This document shows positions 13,701 to 25,741 of a stretch of 64,000 nt of DNA, piece by piece. Within the stretch, counting starts at the first letter, position 1, and each line of letters opens with the position of its first letter. Source of the DNA: Melieria omissa (Eukaryota > Arthropoda > Insecta > Diptera > Ulidiidae); the NCBI GenBank assembly GCA_963971225.1, contig OZ020268.1:9095532-9159531 (forward strand), given 5' to 3'. Under the pieces are notes generated by a model. That model did no database searches. It saw only the letters and a list, made by a program, of their open reading frames with translations, and was not told where the DNA came from. The translations under genes and the position numbers were made by a program.

Positions 13701-13800
13701 TGTTTTATATATTCAATAGAGAAGGTTACAGTGCAATAAACGGAGAAGGGTCAGTAGGCTTTTGAAAGTTGCACGAAGGTGAATATTGTGAGTGTTTAAA
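10746..13800. other. Non-coding intron
   Basis: No gene supported. GT tracts lie at about 11200-11225 and 11390-11412. A GC-richer block at 12100-12520 opens several frames without recognisable domains. A (GAT)n patch is at about 13117-13132. Confidence 0.55.
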
Positions 13801-14600
13801 CGGAAATACTTTTTTTTAATATATTTAAATATAAATATGTTGTATTTGTATAACAAAATAATAAAAAAAATTAATTAAAATTTAAAATAATAAAATAAAT
13901 ATATATAAAATACAAAACACAAAATATAAAATGTCAAATGAGATGTAAAAAAAAAGAATTCTTTCAATTATTTACTAAATAAACAATAACAAATCTAATT
14001 AATAAAGTAAAAAATTAATTTTATTGAAATTATGGAATACTTAAATTTAATTTAATAAGATAATAAATTTAATAAAAAAGAAAAAATAAATTTAAGATAA
14101 TAATGAAGTAAAAGTTAAACAATAATTCATTAATAATTTAAATAAACAATTAAAAATCAAAATAAAAAGGTAAAAAAATGAATTGAAATTATTGAATAAT
14201 TTAATTGAATAAAATTGACTATGTGTACAGTAAATGTAAGCAAATGAACAATTAAAATTTACGTAAAATATAGAATAAAATTATATGTACAAATAAAAAA
14301 TATTTTATTTAATATAATTATAATTAATTATAATTAATCAACTAAATTTTTTTGCAAAGTTTGTTCCAGTTCTTATATTAAAATATTTTTGATTCATAAT
14401 TATAATTAATAATTTTTTATTCACAATTATAATTATAATTAATTATAATTAATCAACTAATTTTTTTTACAAAGTTTGTCCCATTTTTTATATTAAAATA
14501 TTTGTTATTTGTACATATAATTTTATTATATATTTTAGGTAAATTTTTAATAATTATTAAAAATAGATGACGAATGCCAGTACCTACGAAAAGACGTGGT
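13801..14600. repeat. Very AT-rich block with an internal 115-bp duplication
   Basis: This stretch is nearly all A/T, dominated by AATTAAATAA words. TAATTAATCAACTAA..ACAAAGTTTGTCCC/TCC..TATATTAAAATATT occurs twice, with AATCAACTAA at 14336 and 14451, a period of 115 bp. No gene. Confidence 0.8.
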
Positions 14601-14779
14601 TTTAATTTCTTGAAAGTAAAGAATTGTTTTCAAACAAATCCTTTTATGAAATATCTCTCATCCTGTTCTATTGTCAAAAGAATAGGTTCTTCGAAACCAC
14701 TACGAAGGTCTTTACGATGAACCCACGAGCAATCATGTTTACTTCCAAACCTACGTCGAGCATGCGAAACATATTCACC

Positions 14780-15785
14780 GTTATAAGAAAAGTTTTTGTT
14801 TTTGGTATCAACTGAATGGATATCCAAACGAGCAACGAATCTATGAACAATCAGCTCTCTCTTTTCAATATCAGTAGAAGCTTTTTCTTGGTTTTCTATC
14901 AGCTAAGTCAAGATCGGATACTGCTTTGATCCTACGTCGTTTTCTATAAGAAAAGTTTTTAGTTTTCGTATCAACTGAATAGATATCCGAACGAGCAACG
15001 AATCTATGAACAAACAGGTCTCTCTTTTTAATGACAGTAGAAGCTTTTTCTTGATTTTCTATCAGCTGAGTCCAGATCGGATCCTGCTTTGATCCTATAA
15101 GAAAAGTTTTTGGTTTTGGTATCCACTGAATGGATATCCGAACGAACAAACAGGTCTCTATTTTTAATATCAGTAGAAGCTTTATCTTGATTTTCTATCA
15201 GCTAAGTCCAGATCGGATACGGCTTTGATCCTACGTCGTTTCCTATAAGAAAATTTTTGGTTTTGGTATCCACTGAATGGATATCCGAACGAGCCAACAG
15301 GTCTCTCTCTTTTGAATATCAGTAGAAGCGTTTTCTTGATTTTCTATCAGCTAAGTCAAGATCGGATACTGCTTTGATCCTACGTCGTTTCCTATAAGAA
15401 AAAATTTGTTTTTGGTATCAACTGAATGGATATCCGAACGAGCAACGAATCTATGAACAAACAGGTCTCTCTTTTTAATATCAGTAGAAGCTTTTTCTTG
15501 ATTTTCTATCAGGTAAGTCAAGATCGGATCCTGCGAAGCTTCGTTCAATTTTTTCTCTCTATATTGTCAAATAATTGTTTTTTTTTTAATTTGGTATCAG
15601 TTGAGTTTAGATTTGATCCTATGACTCTTTATTTTTCTAAACTAAGTCAAGATCGGATACTGCATTGAACGTAGTTACGTTCAATCGTTTCTCTCTATAT
15701 ACCGTCAAATAAATGTTTTCTTAATTTGGTATCACTTGACCTCGAGGTTTGATCCTATGACTCTTTATTTTTCTATAATCATTAC
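14780..15785. repeat. Diverged tandem array, unit about 136-163 bp
   Basis: CAGTAGAAG recurs at 14872, 15035, 15171, 15320 and 15482. Each unit runs TTTCTTGATTTTCTATCAGC, AAGTC(A/C)AGATCGGATACTGC, TTTGATCCTACGTCGTTTCC, TATAAGAAAAGTTTTTGG, TATC(A/C)ACTGAATGGATATCC, GAACGAGCAACGAATCTATG, GGTCTCTC. After about 15540 a related but different unit takes over (TTCTCTCTATAT at 15554 and 15688, TTTGATCCTATGACTC twice). Open minus-strand frames of 65-92 codons repeat the same peptide and reflect the array. Confidence 0.9.
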
Positions 15786-18700
15786 GTAACAATCAGATTT
15801 GTAATCATTTATCATTAACTTTCTTTTCCAGTCTTAAAATTGTAATGATTTTTCTTCCACCAAATTATTTTCATTCATTTCAAAACATATATAAATCTCC
15901 CAGCAATTACTAAACTTTCCAGCTAGTATTTCTATGTTTTCCATGTGTTTTGATAATTATGGCAGTTCTTTTAATTCATAAACTGAAATTCGAGCAACAA
16001 TCAATTTAAAATCTTGATGGTCATAGTAGCAACAAAAGACTTAAGACACAAACCTAAGGGGCTTACAAGAATTAATAGAAATAAAATTAATGAAATAAAG
16101 TTGAGAAAACAATAGAAACGCAGCAGGAACAATTGTTAGATTTGTGTTAGTAGGAAAGAACATTTTCACATGTATTCTTAGATCTATTTGAAGCTGAAGT
16201 TTCAGTGTATTTTAAAAAAAAATTTGGTATATCCAATATTAATTCTATCATAATTCAAAAACAATATACAGTTTGAAATCAAATACAAATATCATTAAAA
16301 AACATAAAATTTTAAAATACTAAAATAAAATATAGCAAGACTGCAAAAAGTTTACTGATTTTTTAAACGTTCAATATCTGTGCGTCGACTATCGGAAAGC
16401 GCGTCATTAATGTTGTGTGTGTAGTATGCATGTTGACAAAAATAACAACAACAACAAATAATAATGCAACTGCAGCTACAATAAACGAGCAAACGAATGA
16501 ACGAACGACGACAACAACAACAACAACAAGTGAAAAAATTATGCCTTTTCAGGTCAGGGTTGACTTGTGTATGAATTGCGACGACGACAACAACAACAAC
16601 AGCAATTACAACAACAATGACAACAACAGCAACGATAGCGTTGCACATTGTGGGGAGACAAAAATAGCAGCAGTCGCAGTCGCAACAACAACAACAACAA
16701 TGAAAGCTCAACGCCAACAGCGTCGCATGCAGCTGTAATATGAGGATTGCAGCAACCGAGATGAGATGAGCTGCTGGCTAGTGGCTGACTGTGGCGGCGG
16801 TGCGTGGCAGCAGGAGTAAAGCGAAGCAGTGCAGTGTATGAGAGATGCGCTTTACAAGTTACACCACAATAAGCATAACGACAACGTTGTTGCTTTGGCC
16901 AATACATAGCTGGAAAGTAAAGCGATAAAACAATAAAAACGAAAAGACTGACAACAGCGTTGCGCTTCATATGCCGCAAATGGCTGTCTGACTGAGAGCG
17001 GCTGTCTGTGAAACAGACCTGCCGCCCACAAGCGGTGCGTCGTGCGCGCAGACACCGCTACTACAACAACTGCTTCAAAGCGCTGCTGCACTTGACGACG
17101 CTCACCGCTGCCGGCGTCATTGGCAGATGCTGAGCAGTCAGTCGAACAAACAGACTAGCGCTGCACTTGCCTGCAACACTGCACTGCTGCTGATTGTGTA
17201 AAATCAATAAACGCGTTCGGTCAGTCATTTCACGCGGCAACTTTTCGATTTGGCAGTTTTGTTTTATTTGATTTTGAGCAACAACTCCAACCCACTTTTT
17301 TGTTGATGCGACTAGTTTTTGCTCCAAATGCCTTTGTGGATTAGTTGAATTTTTGTTTAGCAAAAAGACAAATACTAAAAACATACAAAATAACATTAAA
17401 TTGTGCAAGCGCATCTTATTCAAATCTATGTATGTATGTGTGTGCGTGCATTGTGGAAGAATTGCGTGCAGTTAGCGGACTCTTTGGGCAATTAAGCTAT
17501 CAGTTCGCTTTCAATTTGCATACAAATTTATGATTTTTGTCGATGCTGCTACACAGCTATGGATTGTATGTTTAATTTACATATTGAGCAAATTTTTTCG
17601 TATTTTAATGCCAAATTCGATGCTGACGAAATCGTGGGTTGACTTTATAGGTAGAAATAATATAATATTTAAATTGTAGAAAAATGTGTGGCTGGTTTTA
17701 TGGCAAAAGCAACTAATTTGCGATTTAATTAGCTGTTGAGATTGTTGAACTTTTGGCCTTTTGAATCGTTGATGTTTTATGCATTTTCAAACAAAAGACT
17801 TGAGCAACAAACTGCAGCCGCTGTGATTGCGGGCGATTTTTATGTTTATGTTTGTATGTATTGCAGTGGTGAGCATGTGATTGGATTTGCTGTTGTTGTT
17901 GTTGTTGTTATAGTTCATTAGTAGTTGTTTTGTAATAGGTGCCATTTGTATATTTCTTGCTCTTGTAATATTCAATCAATGTAAAAATTGTGCAACAAAG
18001 TTGATTGTTGTCTGCTGTACACAAAATAAAAAAATATAATTTTTATGTGGTATGTGAGTTGTATAGAAGAAAATGAATATAGAAAATTGGCTTTTTAAAT
18101 AAATTTTTGGAAAAAAATGTATTATAACTTTGAAAGTCGTCTGCGTCAAAAACAATCAAATTGAAGCAATTTCGCTTAACTAAGACGAACGATTTAAACA
18201 ACAAACTTAGAGCAAAATTTTAAGCTGCTTTTTTGCAAGTTTCATTTCATTTCATTTCATTTCTTATTTCATTAATTTCTTATATCATTCAAATGTACCA
18301 TAATCAATAAATTCCATTTGTTTTCTTATCATAAAAAAACGTTAACGAAATTTTAACACCTCATTGACCCGCATTGTGCGTCTTTGTATCTGTATTTTTT
18401 TTTGCCAATTATTACCGTTCAATTAACAGCACATTTGAATGAAATGATTTATGATTAGTTGTAAGTAAATCAAAGCAACAGCGTGAAAATGCAATTTTCT
18501 TTCAATTTTCTCATTTTTGTATTCATTGTTTACCCTTTGCTGTTGTTGTTGTTGTTGCATTACGCTGCACCATAGAAACTAATGCACTATAAACGTTGCC
18601 CGTTGGCATTCATAGCGAATTGAATTGGCTACGTTAATGCGTATTCGAAGCATTTCCAATGGCTCACGCACCGACAAACACGAGCAACGGAGAGCAATCG

Positions 18701-18978
18701 GCTGAGCGCAGGTAATTTTCAAACAAAATCAACGTGCGCACTTCCTTTTGTGAATACAAATACAACAATGCACACATATATGAACAGAGAGGGCTATATG
18801 GGTTTATATGGGAGCACAAGAAACACATATCTACTACATCAGTGAAGTGCAGAGTGTGGCACTTGAGGGGTTTGGGGCTAATTAAATTATGTTATTCAGA
18901 TTTTTAAACGAAGAAAACTGAAATAAATTAAAATTAAATTTAATTAAATCAAAAATTAAAATTAAACTATGAAATGAA
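15786..18978. other. Non-coding intron with CAA runs and three motif copies or variants
   Basis: No gene supported. Copies of the recurrent motif lie at 16033-16054 and 17792-17813, with a weak variant near 18186. CAA/CAG-rich DNA at 16440-16740 opens poly-Thr/Asn (plus) and poly-Cys (minus) frames. TTCAT pentanucleotides occur at 18240-18262. Confidence 0.55.
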
Positions 18979-19735
18979 AAAATAAACTAAAATAAAATAA
19001 AATAAAATAAAATAAAATAAAATAAAATAAAATAAAATAAAATAAAATAAAATAAAAAAATAAAATAAAATAAAAAAATTAAAATAAATAAAATAAATAA
19101 AATAAATAAAATAAATAAAATAAATAAAATAAATAAAATAAATAAAATAAATAAAATAAATAAAATAAATAAAATAAATAAAATAAATAAAATAAATAAA
19201 ATAAATAAAATAAATAAAATAAATAAAATAAATAAAATAAATAAAATAAATAAAATAAATAAAATAAATAAAATAAATAAAATAAATAAAATAAATAAAA
19301 TAAAATAAATAAAATAAATAAAGTAAATAAAATGAAATTAAAAAATAAAATAAAATAAAATAAAATAAAATAAAATAAAATAATATAAAATAAATTAAAT
19401 AAATAAAATAAAATAAATTAAATAAATTAAATAAATAAAATAAACAAAATAAATAAAATAAATAAAATAAATAAAATATAATAAAATAAAAAAATAAAAT
19501 AAAATAAAATAAAATAAAATAAAATAAAATAAAATAAAATAAAATAAAATGAAATAAAATAAAATGAAATGAAATAAAATTAAAAAAATAAATAAAATAA
19601 AATAAAATAAAATAAAATAAATAATAAAATAAAATAAATTAAAATAAAATAAAAACAAAAATAAAATAAAATAAAATAAAATATATACAAAAAATAAAAT
19701 AAAAAAAATAATTTAAAATAAAATAAACCAACCCA
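18979..19735. repeat. AT minisatellite: AAAAT pentamer and AAATAAAAT nonamer arrays
   Basis: About 750 bp in successive phases: AAAAT x many (about 18988-19055), then a long AAATAAAAT nonamer run (about 19085-19310), then mixed 4/5-mers, then AAAAT again (about 19495-19565), then decayed units. The minus strand reads as an 87-codon Phe/Tyr/Ile-rich frame, which is an artefact. Confidence 0.95.
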
Positions 19736-21899
19736 GGTATGTACTTAAAAATATAATAAAAAGAGGCAAAAATCAAATAATTCACAATTTTTTTTGAAAA
19801 AGTAAAAATAACTTTCAACCCTGTGTTGTGTGCGCGCCTGCCACGCTGCGTTCTTCCCTATGACAAAAAGCGGCACTTGAAACCTGTTTGTGATTACTTT
19901 TCTTACTTTTGGTTATTTAACGATTTATCAGATGATTCAGTGGGGATCGTCGTTAAGTGTGTATAGGTATGTGCGTGTGGCTATGTCGCCAGACAGGATA
20001 CTTTTTTCCTCGGCATTTTATGCTGCTCGCTCTTGCATTTTCAATATGTTTTTGTGTGCCTGGCATTAAATCGTTGCCCTACACAAGCGTTATAAAAATC
20101 TCGGCAACAACAGCGCTGCAGGGTTTTTGATATTTTGGAGAATGTTTTTTGTGGTTGTCTGGTGCGTTTATTCCTTGGAAATTTCTACCTGCCAGCGCGG
20201 CATTGCATGTGCTTTGTTATGCTCACTTTAATGTTTGAATTAGAGCCAATGCAATCGGACAGCCAGGTAGTGGCATTGACAGGCTGCTTTTGCTTTCAGG
20301 TTTTTATGTGGTTATATATTTTTTTATTTGTAAATTTTTTTTCATTATTTTTGGCGCTTTTTCCAACGATTTTTGAGCGTTTCTCTCAAATGTGATTTTA
20401 AAAATCCAGTCTAGTAAAGTTGTGTAGTTAGGGGGACCAAGCAGAGTTCTTATGGGATAGTAATTTTCTAGCTGGATTTTTTCGATTTGTTTAATTATAT
20501 TCAGAGAGCAAAAAGTTGAGTGTGAGTAAGAATTTTAAATGTAGAAAATTTCTAACAATTTTTAAGAATTGTTCTACGCCCCCACTGACTGCATGTGGCG
20601 CAAACGCGTAAACAAACCAAAGCAAAAAGCTCACATTTTCTATAAAGCATCAACACACTGCGGGGTTGCTACATTTATTGGCCAAATTTCATGCTTGATG
20701 TGCGTGGTTCATGCTTGCGGCCGGTGCAAAAACAATCAGCGCTTAATTTCAGCTAATAAGTAACACACACACACACATGGCAGCGCGAGCAGATGATTTG
20801 GAAAAAGCAGAAAAGTGAATGTTGAGCATTTTATTAGCAAAAAGAACGCACATATGAACATTTTGGCTTCCTTCATTTGCGCCGTAATAAGCGGTTTTGT
20901 TCTTGTGTGCCGTGTGGCATAAAGTGAAAGGCAAATTTTGGGGTGATTCTTTGTGGCCTAATGATGCGAGCATGCAAAATCAAAATAGCAAACAGCACAG
21001 CAACAGCTAACCAACAAAACAAAGTGGTAAATACACTTTAACTACAATAACAAAACACACTAAACTCATACAGTGCCTAACAGCAACTGTGCAAAATTGT
21101 AAGCAGAAGAGACAAAAAAAAATTATAATAATAAAGAATAACCAAAAAACGCAAATATTGCCAAGTTAATTTGTATAATGATTTGAAGTTAACTACAGCC
21201 AATCGGCCGCCTAGAGCCAGTCAAGTCAGCAATCAGCCGGCCAACTCAACTGGAGCTGAGCGAACTCAAGATCAACATTACCCGCAGACAGGATGTACAC
21301 ACGCAATGTCAGCTTTTTATGCTCTTCGTTTGTTGCTTTTTTCCTTAATATTTGATTTTTTCGCGCAAAGCTTAAGCGTACAAAATTTAAGTTGCAAAAA
21401 TTGCTCGCCATAGCCGATGATGTCATTTTTCAAAGCTTCCAGTTCATACGCAGCGTCAGTGAATTGCCGTTCTTTTAGAGCAAAGCGAGATTTCGTTTAG
21501 TTATTGTCGTCTCATGTTAATGAACTTGAAACAGTTTGCACAAAATTATTTAACTAAAAGTATTAAATTTTTTATGCATTCTTAACCTGTTGGAACGAAC
21601 CCGAATGTTGAAAAAATTGCAACTTTTTCGAAAGTCAAACAGTAGTCCGCCGAGTGTTGTTTTTCGGCAGTTATCAGGCAGAGGTCTTTGACCTCTGCTG
21701 ATGTCTTGCTGTGTTTATTGCAGTTTCGCTGAAATTGTGAAGACCCTTTACGCTTGTGCGCCAAGTCAACTAACAACATCTGCAATTGCTCAATGCAAAC
21801 GCATCTCAACTCGCGGCACTTGAAGTGAGCCACAGTCGCAAAAGGGTGGGCACTTTTTCGCGTTTGTGTACATTAAACGCTGCTTTCTTCAATGCTGCA
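19736..21899. other. Non-coding intron
   Basis: No gene supported. An AC run lies at 20762-20777. Scattered open frames of 64-86 codons have no recognisable domain. Confidence 0.55.
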
Positions 21900-21941
21900 A
21901 TTAGTTTTAACCTAAACCATTTCGTTTAGGTTAAAACTAAT
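21900..21941. repeat. Perfect palindrome: 18-bp stem, 6-nt loop
   Basis: The arm ATTAGTTTTAACCTAAAC (21900-21917) is followed by CATTTC and then its exact reverse complement (21924-21941). Pairing stops abruptly at both ends. No target duplication or longer inverted repeat surrounds it. Confidence 0.93.
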
Positions 21942-24716
21942 AAAAATGAAGAGATAAATGGCCCAGCGCACTCTATGTGTTTCTTCGTCCTTATTGGCTG
22001 TTGAATGCCTGCAACAACTAACGGCTATTTTGTTTTAAATTTTTTTATTCATTTCCTATCCACGCGTACGTTTTTGTCTGCTTACAATTTATTGTTTTAA
22101 ACGCATGTGCAGAAAACGAAACAACACTGCAAAAAAATATTAGCGGAAGTAGCTAACAACGTGCTGTCAATGTGCGCAACAGATGTGCAAAAGGCACTTT
22201 CGTTGGCAGGCAGTTGTTTTGAGGTGAAAAATTCTTGTGTTGTTGTTGCGAGGAAAAAGTGCCGTAAGGCATGAAATGTTGCCAAAATATTTGGCCAATT
22301 TTTTACTTAGCTTGAAGTAAATAATGTAACCTTTTGGGCGGTGATCTCAGCTGCTGGTGTTACAGACTAATTTATTAAATTATTAGACAAGTAAACACAA
22401 AAGTAATAACAGTGATATGTTTTGGTGATTACACTGTGCGACAACATTTTTCACACCGGGAAAAATCCATATGTGCGTGAAACTAGAGACTAAATATAGT
22501 AATACTGTGTACTCAATTTTTCATTTCTACATCCTTTGTCCTTTTAAAAGGACTTCAAACTTTTAAAGGGGATGAAAAAAAATATATAAAAAATACTTAA
22601 CTTTGTTAGAATAGGGCGATATGTATATCAAAAGAAAGAAGAAAGACTCAAGAATTTAAATAAAATCGATTTTTTATCTATTAATAAAAAAGGGATATGA
22701 AAAAGGCCCTTCGAAATTTTTAATCCTTTATATCCTTGAAAATTTTTATAAAATTGTCTTGAAAATTAAATATGTTAAAATCCAAAATCTCCTTGATCAC
22801 GTGCCAAACTTTCATTAATCTAACTTTGATGGTTCGAAAGGTATTAAAAACAAAGGCGGAAGGTGCAATTCTAATTAATTACAAAATTTCTTATTAATTT
22901 GAGTGTCAATATTTTAAATAATAAAAAGATACAAAATCAATGAAGCGAGAACAATGAACTTTTTCATACACTTTTGTTTCTTTATCCAAAGTCATAATCT
23001 GTACATTACTTTCTAGCCTACACTAACAACAATATAGTAACCTATAAGTTTCATATTTTGTTTTCGGATCTCCGGAACCAACCAGACACAAATGTTGATT
23101 GTAATAAGGATCCAGTATTGCATCTATAGATTTCATACAATACAATAAAGATCAGATGCTGATCCTCCAAATTATATATACAAACAACTAATGAACTCTA
23201 CTCTACCTCTCTACTCTCACCTCATCACACCCAAAAGTCTCTGACAATAATTTCTCCTACCATTTCATGTTGCTCTACCTTCCCCTATCTTAATTTTTCC
23301 CTCCTCTTTCCCATATCACCTTGCTCTTATTTCTTCCGCACTATCTTTTTTACCTCTTTCTCCTCTTCACTTCCGCCAACTTGCAAATTGATCAAATGTC
23401 TCTCAGCAGCCACCGCAATCGTCGTCATGTAGCAAAAATTGCAGCTTCATCATCGCGTCACCTGCTCGATGATGACCTGCTGCTGCTAAGCATACAACAT
23501 TTGCTGCTGCACTTTTGTGCGACATGTTAGACAGTCAGCGTGCGCTTGTCTGTATGTGTGGTATTCGCTTTGAAGTATTTTCTTTGCCTCGCCGTCTTTA
23601 CATCAAAAGTGAATTAAATGCAAGACACGCCGCGGCACCAGCACTGAATGGCATTAGTGCGGCATGAATGAATGAATATGCGGCATGCAACGTTTGTGCA
23701 TATTTGCTAAAGACTGCACCACATTTGTGTGTTTGCATATAGTATTTATTGTATATATGTATGAATATTTAGTTTATTCAGTGTTGACTGCCAGCCGCTT
23801 CACTGGCAACACTGAAATATGTTTTTTGTTTCTGCTTCGCTTCACTTAGCAAATCGACAATGAATCGATGATGGGCCAAGTGCAGCACACACCTGGTTGT
23901 GCCAATTGCTGCTAAATGTTATACACACACAGCAACAACAAATTACAACAACAATTGCAAAATAACTAACACACACTTACACTGCGAATGCACATTGTGG
24001 CATTTATTTAACATAGTTAAAAAATTGGAAAAAAATACATTTCTTTTGCGCGCCTCCTACATGCAGCGTTGCCGAAATATTTTTACTTGTTTTGCGCATT
24101 TTTAGTCGCACACAGTTGGCCTTTGGTACCCTCACTGCGCTGCCATTAAAAGGTGTTAAAAATTTGACTTTAGTGCGCTTTTATTGCCACCTTTCGTTGA
24201 ATTGTCGGCTTATCAATGCTGCTCTATCGCAGCCAGCGAGTGCAAATTACATGCTATCAGCGCGGCGGTTGAGGTGCTTAGAAGTGTGTTTTAAGTATTC
24301 GCAAATGCGCATAAATATTTGTTTGCGCTGCGGTTGGCACTCGTTGGGAGCCGGCGGACTCGTGTGGCGGTTGGCCATTTGTCTGGTTGTTTGGCTTGTT
24401 TGTAATTGAATGATCTGCAGCACCGATTGGCCGGACAGGCAGGCCGAATGTTGCCTATTGAGCTGTAGAATTTTATTTTATATTATTTTCTCTTGCGCTG
24501 GCGCTGCGGGCAATTGCTTAATTATAGTGTTTTATGGTGCAAAAGACAGGAAGTGGTGGTTTAACAATTTGCTCGAAAAATGCGCTGTGGCAGCTGTATT
24601 ACGCAGAATTGCTGATTGAAGTTGTAAAGAAGATTTTTAAGAAAGATAACAGGTGTGACTATGAAATTTGTTAAGAGATTTGTGAATTCAATGAGTTTTC
24701 TAAAATTAAAGTTATA
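21942..24716. other. Non-coding intron
   Basis: No gene supported. 22500-22760 holds repeated CCTT..AAAAGGA-like words (ATCCTTTGTCCTTTTAAAAG) suggesting a decayed repeat. 23220-23400 is pyrimidine-rich. Confidence 0.5.
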
Positions 24717-25741
24717 CTAAAGACTTAAGCAACAAACTGACTAACGACTATCGTATAGGACAACAAAATCCTTCTGCTAGTAGTGGAAAAAGATTGGCTT
24801 GTTCTGTGATTTTAGGAGTTTAAAAATATACAGAAGACTTAAGCAACAAACTGAACAATTGACAGGCTATGTAAGGAGACATGGGAAAACAAAAGATTTA
24901 AGCAACAAACTTTTCGATTAGTCTATACAGGATGAATAGTTCTCTTTGTAGTTCAATCTCTCAAAGATCTGAATACACAAGAGACTTAAGAAGCAAACTT
25001 GAATAATAAAAAGATACATTTTTGTGGAAGTATGCGTTCTTCTTCTTTTTAGATAAGAAAAATGTTTTGCAAAATTTTTAAAATTTCTGTTCTGTGATTT
25101 GAGAAGTTTAAAAATATACAAAAAACTTAAGCAAAAAACTGCACAATTGACAGGGTAAGTACGAAGATATGGGAAAACAAAAGATTTAAGCAACAAACTT
25201 TTCGATAAGTCTATAGAGAATGAATAGATTTTTTAGAATTAAATCTCATAAAGATCTGAACCATAAAGGACTTAAGACGCAAACTTGATAAATAAAAAGA
25301 TACATTTGCTTCTCTTCTTCTACGGACTTCTTTCCAGATACGAAACATGTTTTGCAAAATTTCTAAAATTTCGGTTCGGTGATTTGAGGAATTTAAAAAT
25401 ATACAAAAGACTTAAGCAACAAACTGCACAATTGGCAGGCTAAGTAAGAAGATATGGAAAAACCAAAGATTTAAGGAACAAACTTTATATTTAGTCTATA
25501 CAGAACAAATAGTTTTCTTTATAATTCAATCTCCCAAAGATCTGAAAACATAAAAGACTTAAGAAGCAAACTTGATAAATATAAAGATCAATTTTTGTGG
25601 AAGTACGCGTACTGCGGACTCCTTTTCAGATAAGAAAAAATGTTTTGAAAAATTTAAGCAACAAAACTTTTTGTTTAGAATGATTAGTTTTTTTTATAAC
25701 AAAAAAAAGACTGAAAACACAAAAGACTTAAGAAGCAAACT
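24717..25741 (+). repeat. About 287-bp tandem array carrying three copies of a GACTTAAGCAACAAACT-type motif per unit
   Basis: Motif instances start at 24717, 24831, 24890, 24978, 25119, 25178, 25264, 25404, 25463, 25551 and 25720. Corresponding instances are spaced 288, 285-287 and 286-287 bp apart, so the unit is about 287 bp and roughly 3.5 units are present. Within a unit the three versions differ consistently: GACTTAAGCAACAAACTG, GATTTAAGCAACAAACTTTT and GACTTAAGAAGCAAACTTGA. The last unit is degraded and shortened. No coding potential. Confidence 0.9.

Noticed and set aside
14780..15785. CRISPR-like regularly spaced repeats
   Set aside because: Units are long, spacers are themselves repeated, and the genome is eukaryotic; it is a tandem array.
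16352..16980. Overlapping frames of 107-141 codons
   Set aside because: Made by CAA/ACG trinucleotide runs read on both strands (poly-Thr/Asn versus poly-Cys).
22500..22760. Possible homology to 57640-57910 (shared AAGGA/TCCTT-rich wording)
   Set aside because: No long word shared in order could be confirmed by eye; left as two decayed regions.
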